Assembly (NCBI RefSeq): GCF_041434935.1
Contig: NZ_CP107965.1
Location: forward strand, 1-64,000
Direction: 5' to 3'
DNA: 64,000 nucleotides
Source of the DNA: Kitasatospora sp. NBC_00374
Lineage (GTDB): Bacteria > Actinomycetota > Actinomycetes > Streptomycetales > Streptomycetaceae
Shown: positions 7,459-16,076 of the stretch, piece by piece
Layout of the letters: each line of letters begins with the position of its first letter
Position numbering within the stretch: position 1 is the first letter of the stretch
Program-made: the position numbers and the translations under genes
Notes under the pieces: generated by a model
The model's input: the letters and a program-made list of their open reading frames with translations, nothing else
Databases searched by the model: none
What the model was told of the DNA's origin: nothing

Positions 7459-10400
7459 CCGGCCGATCCGGGTGAAGCGTGCCAGAGCCGGCCCGCGCCA
7501 CCGGGTCCGGGCCGGTCGGGCCGGGGGTGGTTGTCCTGGTCAGGGTCATCGCCCGGGGAGGGCGCGGCGAGCAGTGCTCGGACGGCTGCGGTGCCGCCTT
7601 CTGCCCGGACCCGGGCGAGCTCGTTCAGGTCCCAGGCCCGCTGCCCGACGACGGAGACGGCCTTCCCGCGGTGCTGCAGCTGGCCGCGGACCACCAACTG
7701 CCAGGTGTGGAAGAGGGTGTGCGCGGCGGCCTCGGCGTCCGGGCCGGAGAAGAATGCGAGGTCGACCGGCCTGCCGCTGCCGTCGTCCAAGGTGACGAAG
7801 ATCGTTCGGCGGCCGCTCTGGGGCGGCGTCTGGATCGCGACCTTCGCTCCGGCGACCAGCACGACCTCGCCGTTCTCCACCGCGCGCAGCTGGGCGGAGG
7901 GGGTGACGCCGAGCTCGGCCAGCAGCTGGTGGTGCTCGGTCATCAGGTGGCGGGAGGCGTCCAGGCCGATCACGTCCAGCTCCGCCTGGAGTTCCTCGCC
8001 GGGGGTCATCCCCGGCAGCCCGCTCGGTGCGGTCGGCCCGGCCGGGGTGGGCAGGGCGAGCTGGTCCGGCACGGCGGCGGAGCGGCGGCCGTGGTGGAGT
8101 TCGTCCAGGAGCAGCAGCAGGTCGCGTCGGCCGATCCGGCCGCCGGTGAGCGAGTCGAGGGCGCCGATGCGGGCGAGGTTCTGTGCGGTGGGCAGGGAGG
8201 GGCGGGCCCGCTCCCAGAAGTCCGGAACAGAGGTGAACGGCCGGGCGGCGGTGATCCGGGCGGTCTCGTCCTCGGTGATGCCCTTCACTGCGGCGAGCGC
8301 GATCCGCAGCCCCTGCCGGCCGTCCGGGCCGGACTCGACCTGGTACCCGGCCTCGGAGGCGGACACGCTCACGGGCAGTACCGGGACGCCGTGCCGGCGG
8401 GCGTCGGTGAGCAGCAGGCGCAGCGGGTACATGCCGGGCTCGGCCTGCATGATTCCGGCGTAGAAGCTGGCTCCGTGGTGGGCCTTGAGCCAGGCGCTCT
8501 GGAAGGTGATCACGGCGAACGCCATCGAGTGCGAGGCCGGGAACCCGTATGCGCCCATGCCCTGGACCTGGGCCCACGTCGTGTCGATGACCCGTTGGTC
8601 GTAGCCTGCTTCGGCTGCCCGGGTGCGGAACCAGCGCTCCAGGGCGGGCAGGCGCTCGGGGCGGCTGAGGGCTCGGCGGGCCTCCTCCCCCATCGCGAGG
8701 TCAGTGCGCGTGATGACGGAGATGACCTTGGCTACCTGCTCGTTGAACACGAGGACGCCCAGGGTGGGGGACAAGGCGGGGATCAGGTCCGGGTGCGGGT
8801 AGCGGACCGGTTGGCGGCCGTGCCGGGCGGCCAGCCACGGTCTGATCATGTCTGCGGCGACTGGCCCGGGCCTGAACAGCGCCAGCTGCACGACCAGGTC
8901 GAGGAAGGCCCGCGGTTGGGCGCGGCCCAGCAGGTCGCGCTGACCTGGGCTGTCGATCGAAAATACGCCCAGGGATTCGCCCTCGCGCAGCAGGGCGAAG
9001 GCGCCTTCGTCGGTCAGCGGTACCTGGGCCGGGTCGTCCAGGTCGACCTTCTCGCCGGTGGTGCGTTCGATCTCGGAGAGCGCGTAGGACATCGCCTGCA
9101 TGGTCCGGTTCCCGAGGATGTCGAGCTTCAGGCAGCCCAGGTCCTCGATGTCGTCCTTGTCGAACACCGTCATGGGCAGGCTTTCCCCCGGGGTCGGGAG
9201 CACCGGCGTGCGGGCCAGCAGGGTGGAGTCGGACAGCACCAGGCCGCAGGGGTGCATGGCCTGGCCACGTGGGAGTGCGTCCAGGCCCTCGACCAGGTCC
9301 CAGAAGCGGGCACCGTAGTAGTCGGCTCGCTCGGCGACCTGTCGCAGCTCCGGCAGTTCGGCCATCGCGGCGCGGGCGTCCTTCGCGCGGATGTGCGGGA
9401 ATGCCTTGGCGAGGCGGCCGGCTTCCTCGGGCGCGAGCCCGGTGGCGAGGGCGACGTCCCTGAGGGCCCAGCGAACCCGGTAGGTCTCCGGCATCGCCAC
9501 GGCCGCGACCCGGGCGGAGGTGAACCGATCCAGCACGAGGCGGTAGCAGTCGATCCGGCGGTCGGCGGGGACGTCGACATCGATGTCCGGCAGGGAACGG
9601 CGCCGGTACGACAGGAACCGCTCCATGATCATCAGGCCGTGTTCCATCGGGTTCGCCGCGGAGATGCCGAGCAGGTGCACGACCAGCGAGCCGGCGCCGG
9701 AGCCGCGCGCCGACACCCGGACCCCGGCCTCCTTGAAGTCCGTGACGATCTGGCCCACCGTCAGGAAGAAGGTCGGCCAGCCGAGCCCGGTGATGACGTC
9801 CAGTTCCTCACCGAGGCGCTGGACGGCGGCCGGGTCGCGGTCGTAGCCGCGGGTGACCATCGCCGCCTGGCAGCGCTCGCGGAGCACCCGGGCGGAGCTG
9901 CCCGGCTCCAGGCCGAGCTGGTCCTCCTCCGGGAAGCGGACGCCGCCGATCCCGAGGTCGCTCTTCGGGTCGAGCCTGCACTCGGCGGCCGTGCGGGCGG
10001 TCACCGCCAGCAGCCGCTGCCCGCCGGAGCGGCCCTGGCCGGCCGCCCCGGCGACCTCGGCCGCCAGCTCCGCCATCTCGCCCGGACCTTTGAGCCAGCG
10101 TTCCCCGTTGCATGTGCTGCCGGGCTGGACGGGGCGCAGCAGGCGGGCCGCGTCCAGGACGTCGGCGATCGGGCCCTGGTGCGGGTCGGTGTAGCGGACG
10201 GCGTTGGTCAGGACAGCAGGCAGGTCCAGGTCGGCGGCCAGGCCGACGGTGCGGGCGGCCAGCCGCAGCGAGCCGGGCCCGGTGCCGGTGCGGCGCAGGT
10301 GGACGGCCTCAAGGCGCAGGTGGGGGCCGAACCAGGTCCGCCACGGGGCGAGGAGGTCGGTGGCGCGGTCCGGGCGGCCGCCGGCGAGGGCGCGGACCGG

Positions 10401-10859
10401 TTCGGAGGCCGGGCCGAGCAGCACGGTGAGGCCCTCGGTGTGGGCGGCGAGCACTTCCAGCGGCACGATGGGCTGGCCGCCGCCACGTTCGGCGCGCGCT
10501 GCCCAGGCGGCGCTGATCAGGGTGCACAAGTTGGCCCACCCGGATCGGTCGCGGGCGAGGAAGGTCACCCGTGGTGCGGTTTCGTCGACGAAAGCTCCGC
10601 CCCGGGCGGGGGTCCGGAGCCGCTGGGCGGCCGGGCCCGGGTCCTCGACGGTGCCGACGGCCAGGTCCGCGCCGAACAGCGGCCGGATGCCGGCGGCGGC
10701 GCAGGCCTTCGCGAACCGGACCACCCCGGAGACGGTGTCCCGGTCGGTGAGTGCCAGTTCGGTCATCCCGCGCTCGGCGGCCCGTTCTGCCAGGGGGCCG
10801 GGGAGCGATCCTCCGAAGCGAACCGAGTAGCCCGAGGCTGTGTGGAGGTGCGTGAACAC
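7455..10859 (-). CDS. dnaE2: Error-prone DNA polymerase DnaE2 (C-family, ImuC)
   Basis: This protein of about 1134 aa is a bacterial C-family DNA polymerase for SOS-induced translesion synthesis. It opens with a PHP domain (FTHLHTASGYS), then shows the polymerase active-site block PDIDVDV (about residue 425) and the third carboxylate region GCLKLDILG (about 580). Helix-hairpin-helix, OB (VLVAGAKVAIQTPPQSG) and C-terminal segments follow. The length fits DnaE2. The GTG at 10859 has GGAGG at good spacing; a GTG at 10868 is too close to the same site. A LexA-box-like site lies about 70 bases upstream and the ImuB-like gene overlaps the 3' end, so this is an SOS mutasome operon. Confidence 0.93.
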   Translation of the reverse strand: MFTHLHTASGYSVRFGGSLPGPLAERAAERGMTELALTDRDTVSGVVRFAKACAAAGIRPLFGADLAVGTVEDPGPAAQRLRTPARGGAFVDETAPRVTFLARDRSGWANLCTLISAAWAARAERGGGQPIVPLEVLAAHTEGLTVLLGPASEPVRALAGGRPDRATDLLAPWRTWFGPHLRLEAVHLRRTGTGPGSLRLAARTVGLAADLDLPAVLTNAVRYTDPHQGPIADVLDAARLLRPVQPGSTCNGERWLKGPGEMAELAAEVAGAAGQGRSGGQRLLAVTARTAAECRLDPKSDLGIGGVRFPEEDQLGLEPGSSARVLRERCQAAMVTRGYDRDPAAVQRLGEELDVITGLGWPTFFLTVGQIVTDFKEAGVRVSARGSGAGSLVVHLLGISAANPMEHGLMIMERFLSYRRRSLPDIDVDVPADRRIDCYRLVLDRFTSARVAAVAMPETYRVRWALRDVALATGLAPEEAGRLAKAFPHIRAKDARAAMAELPELRQVAERADYYGARFWDLVEGLDALPRGQAMHPCGLVLSDSTLLARTPVLPTPGESLPMTVFDKDDIEDLGCLKLDILGNRTMQAMSYALSEIERTTGEKVDLDDPAQVPLTDEGAFALLREGESLGVFSIDSPGQRDLLGRAQPRAFLDLVVQLALFRPGPVAADMIRPWLAARHGRQPVRYPHPDLIPALSPTLGVLVFNEQVAKVISVITRTDLAMGEEARRALSRPERLPALERWFRTRAAEAGYDQRVIDTTWAQVQGMGAYGFPASHSMAFAVITFQSAWLKAHHGASFYAGIMQAEPGMYPLRLLLTDARRHGVPVLPVSVSASEAGYQVESGPDGRQGLRIALAAVKGITEDETARITAARPFTSVPDFWERARPSLPTAQNLARIGALDSLTGGRIGRRDLLLLLDELHHGRRSAAVPDQLALPTPAGPTAPSGLPGMTPGEELQAELDVIGLDASRHLMTEHHQLLAELGVTPSAQLRAVENGEVVLVAGAKVAIQTPPQSGRRTIFVTLDDGSGRPVDLAFFSGPDAEAAAHTLFHTWQLVVRGQLQHRGKAVSVVGQRAWDLNELARVRAEGGTAAVRALLAAPSPGDDPDQDNHPRPDRPGPGGAGRLWHASPGSAG

Positions 10860-10924
10860 CTCGATCACCTCCGGTCGGTCAGCCCCTTCTCATCGGCACC
10901 CGGCTCCCCTCCGGCACCTCCAGT

Positions 10925-10939
10925 AGCGCATATGTTCGA
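10925..10939 (-). promoter_or_regulatory. Candidate SOS (LexA) box upstream of dnaE2
   Basis: AGCGCATATGTTCGA contains a perfect GTTCGA half and the ATAT centre of the actinobacterial box TCGAACATATGTTCGA; the other half is degenerate. It is placed correctly to control the dnaE2-imuB operon. Confidence 0.5.
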
Positions 10940-10991
10940 ATAACTCCGCAACCTGCATTACCGCAGGTGGATGGCACCGAACGATGAGCGA

Positions 10992-11450
10992 CTACGGCTG
11001 CTGCCCCTGGATGCCGCACCGGATCAGGGAGACGGTCTGCTGCGCGGTCAGCTTTGCCCCGCGAAAGCCGACCACCCAGGCGTAGGAGATGAGCCAGTCC
11101 ATGATCGCGGTGCGGCGCAGCGCGGGGTCGGCCTTGTACCACAGCTCCCAGGCCGCCTCCTCGTCCTGTTCACCCAGGGCCAGCCGGATCTCCAGCACCA
11201 GGGCGGTCGAGGGGTTGGCTGCTCGGGCGTTCACGCGCAACTGGGCTGCCGCTTCGTGCTCGGGCAGGCCGTAAGCCGGCCGCGCGGCCAGCGGGCGGAT
11301 CAGCTGCAGCGCCCCCGCCCACATGGCCTCGGGTCCCCGTTGCTCCAGTTCGCCGATCAGCCAGAGGCCCGCATCCGGCCTGGCTGTGGCGACGGTGTCC
11401 TCGACGGCACTCTCGACGACATCGGGGAGGGGGAGTGGGGTGGTGCTCAT
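10992..11450 (-). CDS. Hypothetical protein
   Basis: This 152-aa, probably all-helical protein is not recognised. It has no signal peptide or clear motif; a central LRVNARAANPSTALVLEIRLALG segment and a C-terminal AIMDWLISYAWVVGFRGAKL segment suggest an alpha-helical bundle. ATG start without a strong ribosome site. It lies upstream of dnaE2 in the same direction, but the intervening 130 bases hold a possible SOS box, so it is probably a separate unit. Confidence 0.6.
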   Translation of the reverse strand: MSTTPLPLPDVVESAVEDTVATARPDAGLWLIGELEQRGPEAMWAGALQLIRPLAARPAYGLPEHEAAAQLRVNARAANPSTALVLEIRLALGEQDEEAAWELWYKADPALRRTAIMDWLISYAWVVGFRGAKLTAQQTVSLIRCGIQGQQP

Positions 11451-11573
11451 CCGTTGACGCTACCGCGGCGGGCCTGCCGCCCTGTCGGCGCAGCCCAATA
11501 CACTCCGGGTGTCAACCTGGCGAGTGCCGGGCACGCCCCTGGTCCTCGCCAGGCGCACAGATGGGATCGGTCC

Positions 11574-12191
11574 GTGGTTCTGCTCAGCATCGGCCTCACC
11601 GCCGGCTTGCTCTTCGTCGGGACCTGTGGCGCCGTTGCCGTCGCCCGGGCCCGTGGTGGCAACAGCCGAGCCTGGGGGCCCCGGTCGGCTTCCCTGATCG
11701 AGAAGATCATGGCCGGGCTCTTCGTGTTCGTCACCGGCGCGACGCTGCCGGGCCTCTACGTGCTCGCCGGCATCGTTTCAGGCACCCCTCCCAAGTGGCT
11801 CCCCTTTGTCACCGGAGCCCTCCTCCTGGCCGGCTGCCTGCTGATCGGCCGCCTCGTGACGCGGATCCGCTGGGGGATGTGGTCGGACGAGCTGCTCACC
11901 GACTTCATCGGCGAGGCCATGCCGGTCATCGTCACGGCGCAGCGTCGCGCGGGCGAGCAGGGGGCCGAGCTCGTGGAGAAGATGCGCGTCGCGCTGCGGG
12001 AGGGCCAGGGCCGCGATGCCCTGCGGCACGCGGTCGAGGTTCGGGCCCTGGTCGAGACGGCGGCACTGCCCGAGCACGCGGCGTGGACGAAGGTCTCCGA
12101 GCAGATCCTCTACTGGGAGCACGGCCACCTCCCGGCCCGAGGTTCCAGGACCCGCGGCCTCCTTCGGGCCAAGGACGCTCCCACTGGGTAG
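11574..12191 (+). CDS. Two-helix membrane protein
   Basis: This 205-aa protein has hydrophobic segments near the N-terminus (LLSIGLTAGLLFVGTCGAVA, then AGLFVFVTGATLPGLYVLAG and FVTGALLLAGCLLIGRLV), followed by a charged cytoplasmic region (GEQGAELVEKMRVALREGQG). The function is unknown. The GTG start at 11574 has only a weak ribosome site, so the true start may differ. A strong hairpin terminator follows. Confidence 0.6.
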   Translation: MVLLSIGLTAGLLFVGTCGAVAVARARGGNSRAWGPRSASLIEKIMAGLFVFVTGATLPGLYVLAGIVSGTPPKWLPFVTGALLLAGCLLIGRLVTRIRWGMWSDELLTDFIGEAMPVIVTAQRRAGEQGAELVEKMRVALREGQGRDALRHAVEVRALVETAALPEHAAWTKVSEQILYWEHGHLPARGSRTRGLLRAKDAPTG

Positions 12192-12227
12192 GTACGCCGC
12201 CGAGGGCATCCCATCGCACAGCGCAGC

Positions 12228-12263
12228 GTCGAAGGCCCCACCCCAGAGGGTGGGGCCTTCGAC
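12228..12263. terminator. Strong hairpin terminator
   Basis: The 16-bp perfect arms 12228-12243 (GTCGAAGGCCCCACCC) and 12248-12263 enclose the loop CAGA, between the convergent ends of the membrane-protein gene and the Mrr-like nuclease gene. It probably serves both directions. Confidence 0.85.
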
Positions 12264-12313
12264 ATTGACGTGCTCGGGCCGGCCGAGTGCCCGGCGGGCG
12301 CCTCCCGGTCGGG

Positions 12314-13768
12314 TCAGCGGCGCCAAAGGGGGAAGCGGGAGGTCCGCGCGGCGGGTCCGGGCAGCAGCTGTCCCGCCGCCGCGTCCCCGGCCGGCTGGGG
12401 CGTACTGCTGTCGTCCCCGAAGACGGCCTGGCGGATGGCCTCCCAGTCCTCCTGTCGCCACCAGTGGAGCAGTTGGAGGCTGCCCACCACCGGGACCTCC
12501 AGGGAGTCGGCGAAGGGCCCGCGGGGGTAGACCTCGGCGGGGCGCTGCTCGGGCGGGAGCCGCGTCCGGTGGTTGACCACCAGGAGCCCGCCGTCCAGCG
12601 GCACGTCGGGCTTCAACGACGGCCAAGTGGACAGGTGCTTGTACAGCTTGCCGACCAAATCCTGCGGCGCCGGCGACCCGGCCGACTTGACCTCGACCAG
12701 GATGCGGCGGCCGCCGAGTTCGGCCAGCAGGTCGGCCGACTGGGGGCCCAGCTCGTCATCGAGGGGGGTCACCGTGAGGCCGGCCGCGGCGAGTACCTCC
12801 CGCACCGCGTCCTCCAGCTGGCGGCCTGTGCCGTACATCAGGCCCAGGCGCAGCCGGTCGGCCTCCCCCCGGACCTCGGCGAGCCGATTGTCGAGTTCGG
12901 CCTGCCGCAGCTCGTAGGCGCGCTGGTGCTCGGCCTGCTCGGCGAGCAGCAGGGCCTCGGTCCGGGTCGCGAAAGCCGGGTCCCGGACGAGCGGTGAGCG
13001 GGCCCGAACCAGTTGCCCGGGGACGTAGAGGGGCAGGGCCTTCTGGACGAGCCAGTCGACCAGCTGGCCGCGGTCGGTGCCGAAGGGGACGACGAACCAG
13101 CGGGCCGAGTCGTCGTCAGGCGTCCATACCCCGGTCACCGGATTGCCGAGGTCGTCGACCAGCAGGGGGCGCAGTTCGCCCTTCTTCGGCTGGGGGGCGA
13201 TGGTGGCGTGGCTGTACCCGGGGCGCGGTCCGCCCCGGACCAGGGTCAGTCCCCACCACGGAGAGTCCGTGAGCTGGTTGCGCAGGCGCAGGGCGAGGTC
13301 GCGCTCGGCGTTGTCGAGGTCGTCCGCCAGCTGCGGGCGGACGCCGGCGGGCAGGAGGCGGCCGCCGATCCAGCCGTACGGGTTGGGCAGGTGGATCTTG
13401 TGGTCGAATCCCTGATCGAAGACGTTGCGCGCCGTTGGGGTCTGCCCGGCTCCGATGCTGGCGATGACCAAGGCGGTCTCACCGCGCTGCCGGGCGCCCG
13501 CGGTGTACCGCTTGAACTCTTCCGAGCCGGTGGCGGGTCCGGCGACTGGACTCAGGACGGCCGCGCAGCTGCTGGTGTCGGTGCCGATCCACCGCGGCTC
13601 CACCCCGAGCGCCTGCCAGTCGGGCTCGGCGGGATCCGGCGCCTGGGGTCCTGGCCCGGTGGGGGCGTTCGGGTTGGCGCTCAGGATGCGGGGGGCGAAG
13701 GGCGCGGGCTGCGGTGGCTCGCTGGCGATGTGGAGGGCGACCAGGTGGGTCGCTCCGGACTGGCTCAT
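12314..13768 (-). CDS. Protein with Mrr-like PD-(D/E)XK nuclease domain
   Basis: This 484-aa protein has an uncharacterised N-terminal half, a coiled-coil-like stretch (LLLAEQAEHQRAYELRQAEL), then a restriction-endonuclease fold: a helix QLEDAVREVLAAAGL, then SADLLAELGGRRILVEVKSAG at about residues 345-367. The Asp and Glu-Val-Lys there are the likely metal-binding residues. Such domains cut or bind DNA in restriction and repair systems. The ATG start is unsupported by a strong ribosome site. It is divergent from the next gene with 154 bases between, a possible pair. Confidence 0.7.
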   Translation of the reverse strand: MSQSGATHLVALHIASEPPQPAPFAPRILSANPNAPTGPGPQAPDPAEPDWQALGVEPRWIGTDTSSCAAVLSPVAGPATGSEEFKRYTAGARQRGETALVIASIGAGQTPTARNVFDQGFDHKIHLPNPYGWIGGRLLPAGVRPQLADDLDNAERDLALRLRNQLTDSPWWGLTLVRGGPRPGYSHATIAPQPKKGELRPLLVDDLGNPVTGVWTPDDDSARWFVVPFGTDRGQLVDWLVQKALPLYVPGQLVRARSPLVRDPAFATRTEALLLAEQAEHQRAYELRQAELDNRLAEVRGEADRLRLGLMYGTGRQLEDAVREVLAAAGLTVTPLDDELGPQSADLLAELGGRRILVEVKSAGSPAPQDLVGKLYKHLSTWPSLKPDVPLDGGLLVVNHRTRLPPEQRPAEVYPRGPFADSLEVPVVGSLQLLHWWRQEDWEAIRQAVFGDDSSTPQPAGDAAAGQLLPGPAARTSRFPLWRR

Positions 13769-13922
13769 GGCGGACACGGTAGCGGCACCGGGCGTCGAAC
13801 CCCGGGTCAATTCGGCATGGGCGGGCGCTGTCGACACATCGTCGCCCGGCGCTTGGTGGGCGGGGAATGGCGCGCACTGGTGCGGCGGGGCGGCGCCCCC
13901 TGGGGGCTCTACGCTTGTCGCC

Positions 13923-14567
13923 GTGCCCGACATCAGAAGTTCCAAGGCGTTCCAGGCCCTCGCGACGCAGACCGAGGCCGAGCTCCTCACCCGCGGACTG
14001 GACGTTGTCCCTGTGGCCGTGACGAACGTGCTCGCCCACAACGTGACCGTGATGGCGCAGCGGCTCGGGATTCAGCCGCGGTCCGCCTTGCGCTACATCG
14101 AGCCCTCCGCCGTCGCCGACCAGATCGCCGACGCCAGTGCCCTGGGTACCAACGGCGCCGACACCGTACATGGCGTGCGGCCGGTCCGGGGTGACCAGCG
14201 CACTGCCTTCATGCCACGCTGGGTCTGTTCGCGCCCGCTCATGGCCCTGGCCCAGGTGATCAAGTTCGCCTCCAGCAACGACGACTCCCGCACCGTCCAG
14301 CACGCCACCGACCTGGTCTTCGAGATCGGACTCGCGATCGGCGCCGACTCCGCGAGCGACAGTGCAGGGCTGCCTGTCGGACTGCTCGACGAAGCCGCCG
14401 ACCTGATCGAGCAGGTCGCAGGGCACGTCGAGGCCGACGGGTGGAGCGTGTGCCCGTGCGGCGAGGACCACGGACAGGGTGCGACCGATGCGCGGGTGGT
14501 CGACGTCATGCGCGGCGACGCCGAGCTGTTCCGGAAGATCCGGGCGAAGGCCGACACCCAGGACTGA
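13923..14567 (+). CDS. Hypothetical protein divergent from the Mrr-like gene
   Basis: This 214-aa protein is not recognised. It looks helical, has an internal region LAHNVTVMAQRLGIQPRSAL that resembles a helix-turn-helix, and a C-terminal CPCGEDHGQG that could bind metal. GTG start. The shared divergent promoter region suggests joint regulation with the nuclease-like gene. Confidence 0.6.
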   Translation: MPDIRSSKAFQALATQTEAELLTRGLDVVPVAVTNVLAHNVTVMAQRLGIQPRSALRYIEPSAVADQIADASALGTNGADTVHGVRPVRGDQRTAFMPRWVCSRPLMALAQVIKFASSNDDSRTVQHATDLVFEIGLAIGADSASDSAGLPVGLLDEAADLIEQVAGHVEADGWSVCPCGEDHGQGATDARVVDVMRGDAELFRKIRAKADTQD

Positions 14568-14641
14568 CTCCTCTCCCTGCCTGCCCGGCCGGGGCGTACG
14601 ACGGAGGGGTGAAGGCCAAGGCGCAGGCCGCGTCTCATGGT

Positions 14642-14677
14642 GCGCAAGGGCACCGCCGTAAGGCGGTGCCCTTGCGC
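14642..14677. terminator. Strong hairpin terminator
   Basis: The 16-bp perfect arms 14642-14657 (GCGCAAGGGCACCGCC) and 14662-14677 enclose GTAA, between convergent genes. Confidence 0.85.
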
Positions 14678-14739
14678 CTGCCACTCCCCCGTCGGGCGTA
14701 GCAGGAACTGCAGTCCGACCGCGGTGCCGTGCGCATTCC

Positions 14740-15393
14740 TCAGCACGAATACTCGTCGAACTCCTCGTCGTCCTCGTCGTCCTCGGGCAGGTCCGGCTCC
14801 CCGACCGCGAACCGGCCGCAGGTGGGCAGCGGGTCCCAGTCGTGAGCCGCTCGGATCCCGTCACATGTGGAGCAGCGTTCCAGGTCGTCGCCGCCCATCC
14901 CCTCGAAGCCCGGGCAGCAGGGCTGGTCCGCGTGCTCGCTCGCCCACCAACCGCAGTGGCGGCACTCGGGCCTGCGGGCTGACGGGTTCTCGAACGCGAC
15001 CGCGGAGCCGAGCGCCGGGAGAGTGAGGTGGATCTGACCTCCGGGCAGTGCGTAGGCGTGGCCGCCGGTGGCGACGGCCTGGTGGAGGAGTTCGCGCAGG
15101 CGGGCGCCGGACAGGTGCACGGGGGTCGGGCCGTCCGGGCCGGGGTGGACGACGGTGGCCGCACCGGTCGCGCCGGCGCGGCCGATGACCTCCGTGGTGA
15201 GGGCGACCAGGATGTCCATCGCCCCGGCGCCGGTCCAGCAGCGGGCGATCGCGGCGCCGTCGAAGCTGACCTCGACCGGCGTACGCTCGCCCTGGTCGGA
15301 GCTGGAGTCGACAGCGACGTGGACGGTCCCCCGGTCGAGGTACATGGTGGTCTGCACGTTGGCCACGCGCAGCGTTGAAGCGCTGCCGGGCAC
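14740..15393 (-). CDS. Hypothetical protein with C-terminal cysteine pairs
   Basis: This 217-aa protein is not recognised. The N-terminal 130 residues look like a beta-rich domain. The C-terminal part has CRHC, CC, CSTC and single cysteines in a zinc-ribbon-like arrangement and ends in a very acidic stretch (EDDEDDEEFDEYSC). A metal-binding regulatory or adaptor role is possible but not shown. Confidence 0.6.
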   Translation of the reverse strand: MPGSASTLRVANVQTTMYLDRGTVHVAVDSSSDQGERTPVEVSFDGAAIARCWTGAGAMDILVALTTEVIGRAGATGAATVVHPGPDGPTPVHLSGARLRELLHQAVATGGHAYALPGGQIHLTLPALGSAVAFENPSARRPECRHCGWWASEHADQPCCPGFEGMGGDDLERCSTCDGIRAAHDWDPLPTCGRFAVGEPDLPEDDEDDEEFDEYSC

Positions 15394-15407
15394 CGGCTCG
15401 GCCCGGC

Positions 15408-15593
15408 ATGGCTCAGTGGATCGACGCGCTGCGGGAGGCCGTGGCAGAGGTCGTCCGCGCGCTGTCCACCACCAACTGGCGGGCCACGGCGCAGTTCACG
15501 GCCGAGGCGGAGAGGATCCTGCGCCAGCGGGCGGCTCAGGCGCGCCGGCAGGTCGCCGAGCAGCAGCCGGCCTACGCGGCGGCGGCGGCCTGA
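15408..15593 (+). CDS. Small helical protein
   Basis: This 61-aa product (MAQWIDALREAVAEVVRALS at the start) looks like two amphipathic helices ending in an alanine run. It begins 14 bases from the start of the divergent gene and has no clear ribosome site, so it may not be real. Confidence 0.35.
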   Translation: MAQWIDALREAVAEVVRALSTTNWRATAQFTAEAERILRQRAAQARRQVAEQQPAYAAAAA

Positions 15594-15705
15594 GTCCCTT
15601 CGGCCGCCGGGCGGCGGGGTACCAGGCTTCGGCCGGTGCCCCGCCGTCTCCGTTGCGCCGGACGCGGCCAAGGTCCGCACCCGGCCGGCACGCCCGCGGC
15701 AGGGC

Positions 15706-15891
15706 CTACTGGTCGAATCCCGCCGCCCGCAGTTCGGCGAACAGGGCCCCGGCCGTCTCTTCGGTCGGGGCCTGCAGCATGCTCTCGGCGGCAGCCGCGA
15801 TCCGGTCCCGGACCTCGGCCGGCAGGTCGCGTGCCTTCGCCTGGTCCTGGTCCAGGCGTGCGGTGTATCCGGGTTTAGGGATGAGATCCAT
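15706..15891 (-). CDS. Small hypothetical protein
   Basis: This 61-aa product begins MDLIPKPGYTARLDQDQAKA and continues as a helical, Ala/Glu-rich chain. Its codon use and amphipathic pattern look natural, but it is short and unrecognised. Confidence 0.4.
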   Translation of the reverse strand: MDLIPKPGYTARLDQDQAKARDLPAEVRDRIAAAAESMLQAPTEETAGALFAELRAAGFDQ

Positions 15892-16076
15892 GCCGACATG
15901 ATGCCCGGTCAGGCCCGGGGCCGCGTGGCAGCAGCGGTACCGGCCCGCTCCTCCCGCCGGGCCAGTACTCTCCCCCGACGGGCCTGCGGCGCGGAGTGCG
16001 AGCAGGGCGGGCCGCCGGGTGCAACCGGTTCTTCAATTCCCTCGACGGGCGGCGTCCGGCGGCCCGACACTGAGCC

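Noticed and set aside
7479..10943. 1154-aa forward open frame opposite dnaE2
   Set aside because: It is antisense to a clearly coding polymerase and is Gly/Gln/Val-rich without domains, an effect of high GC third positions.
15711..15725. GGTCGAATCCC-like tRNA T-arm
   Set aside because: No acceptor, D or anticodon arms surround it; the bases code for the end of a small gene.
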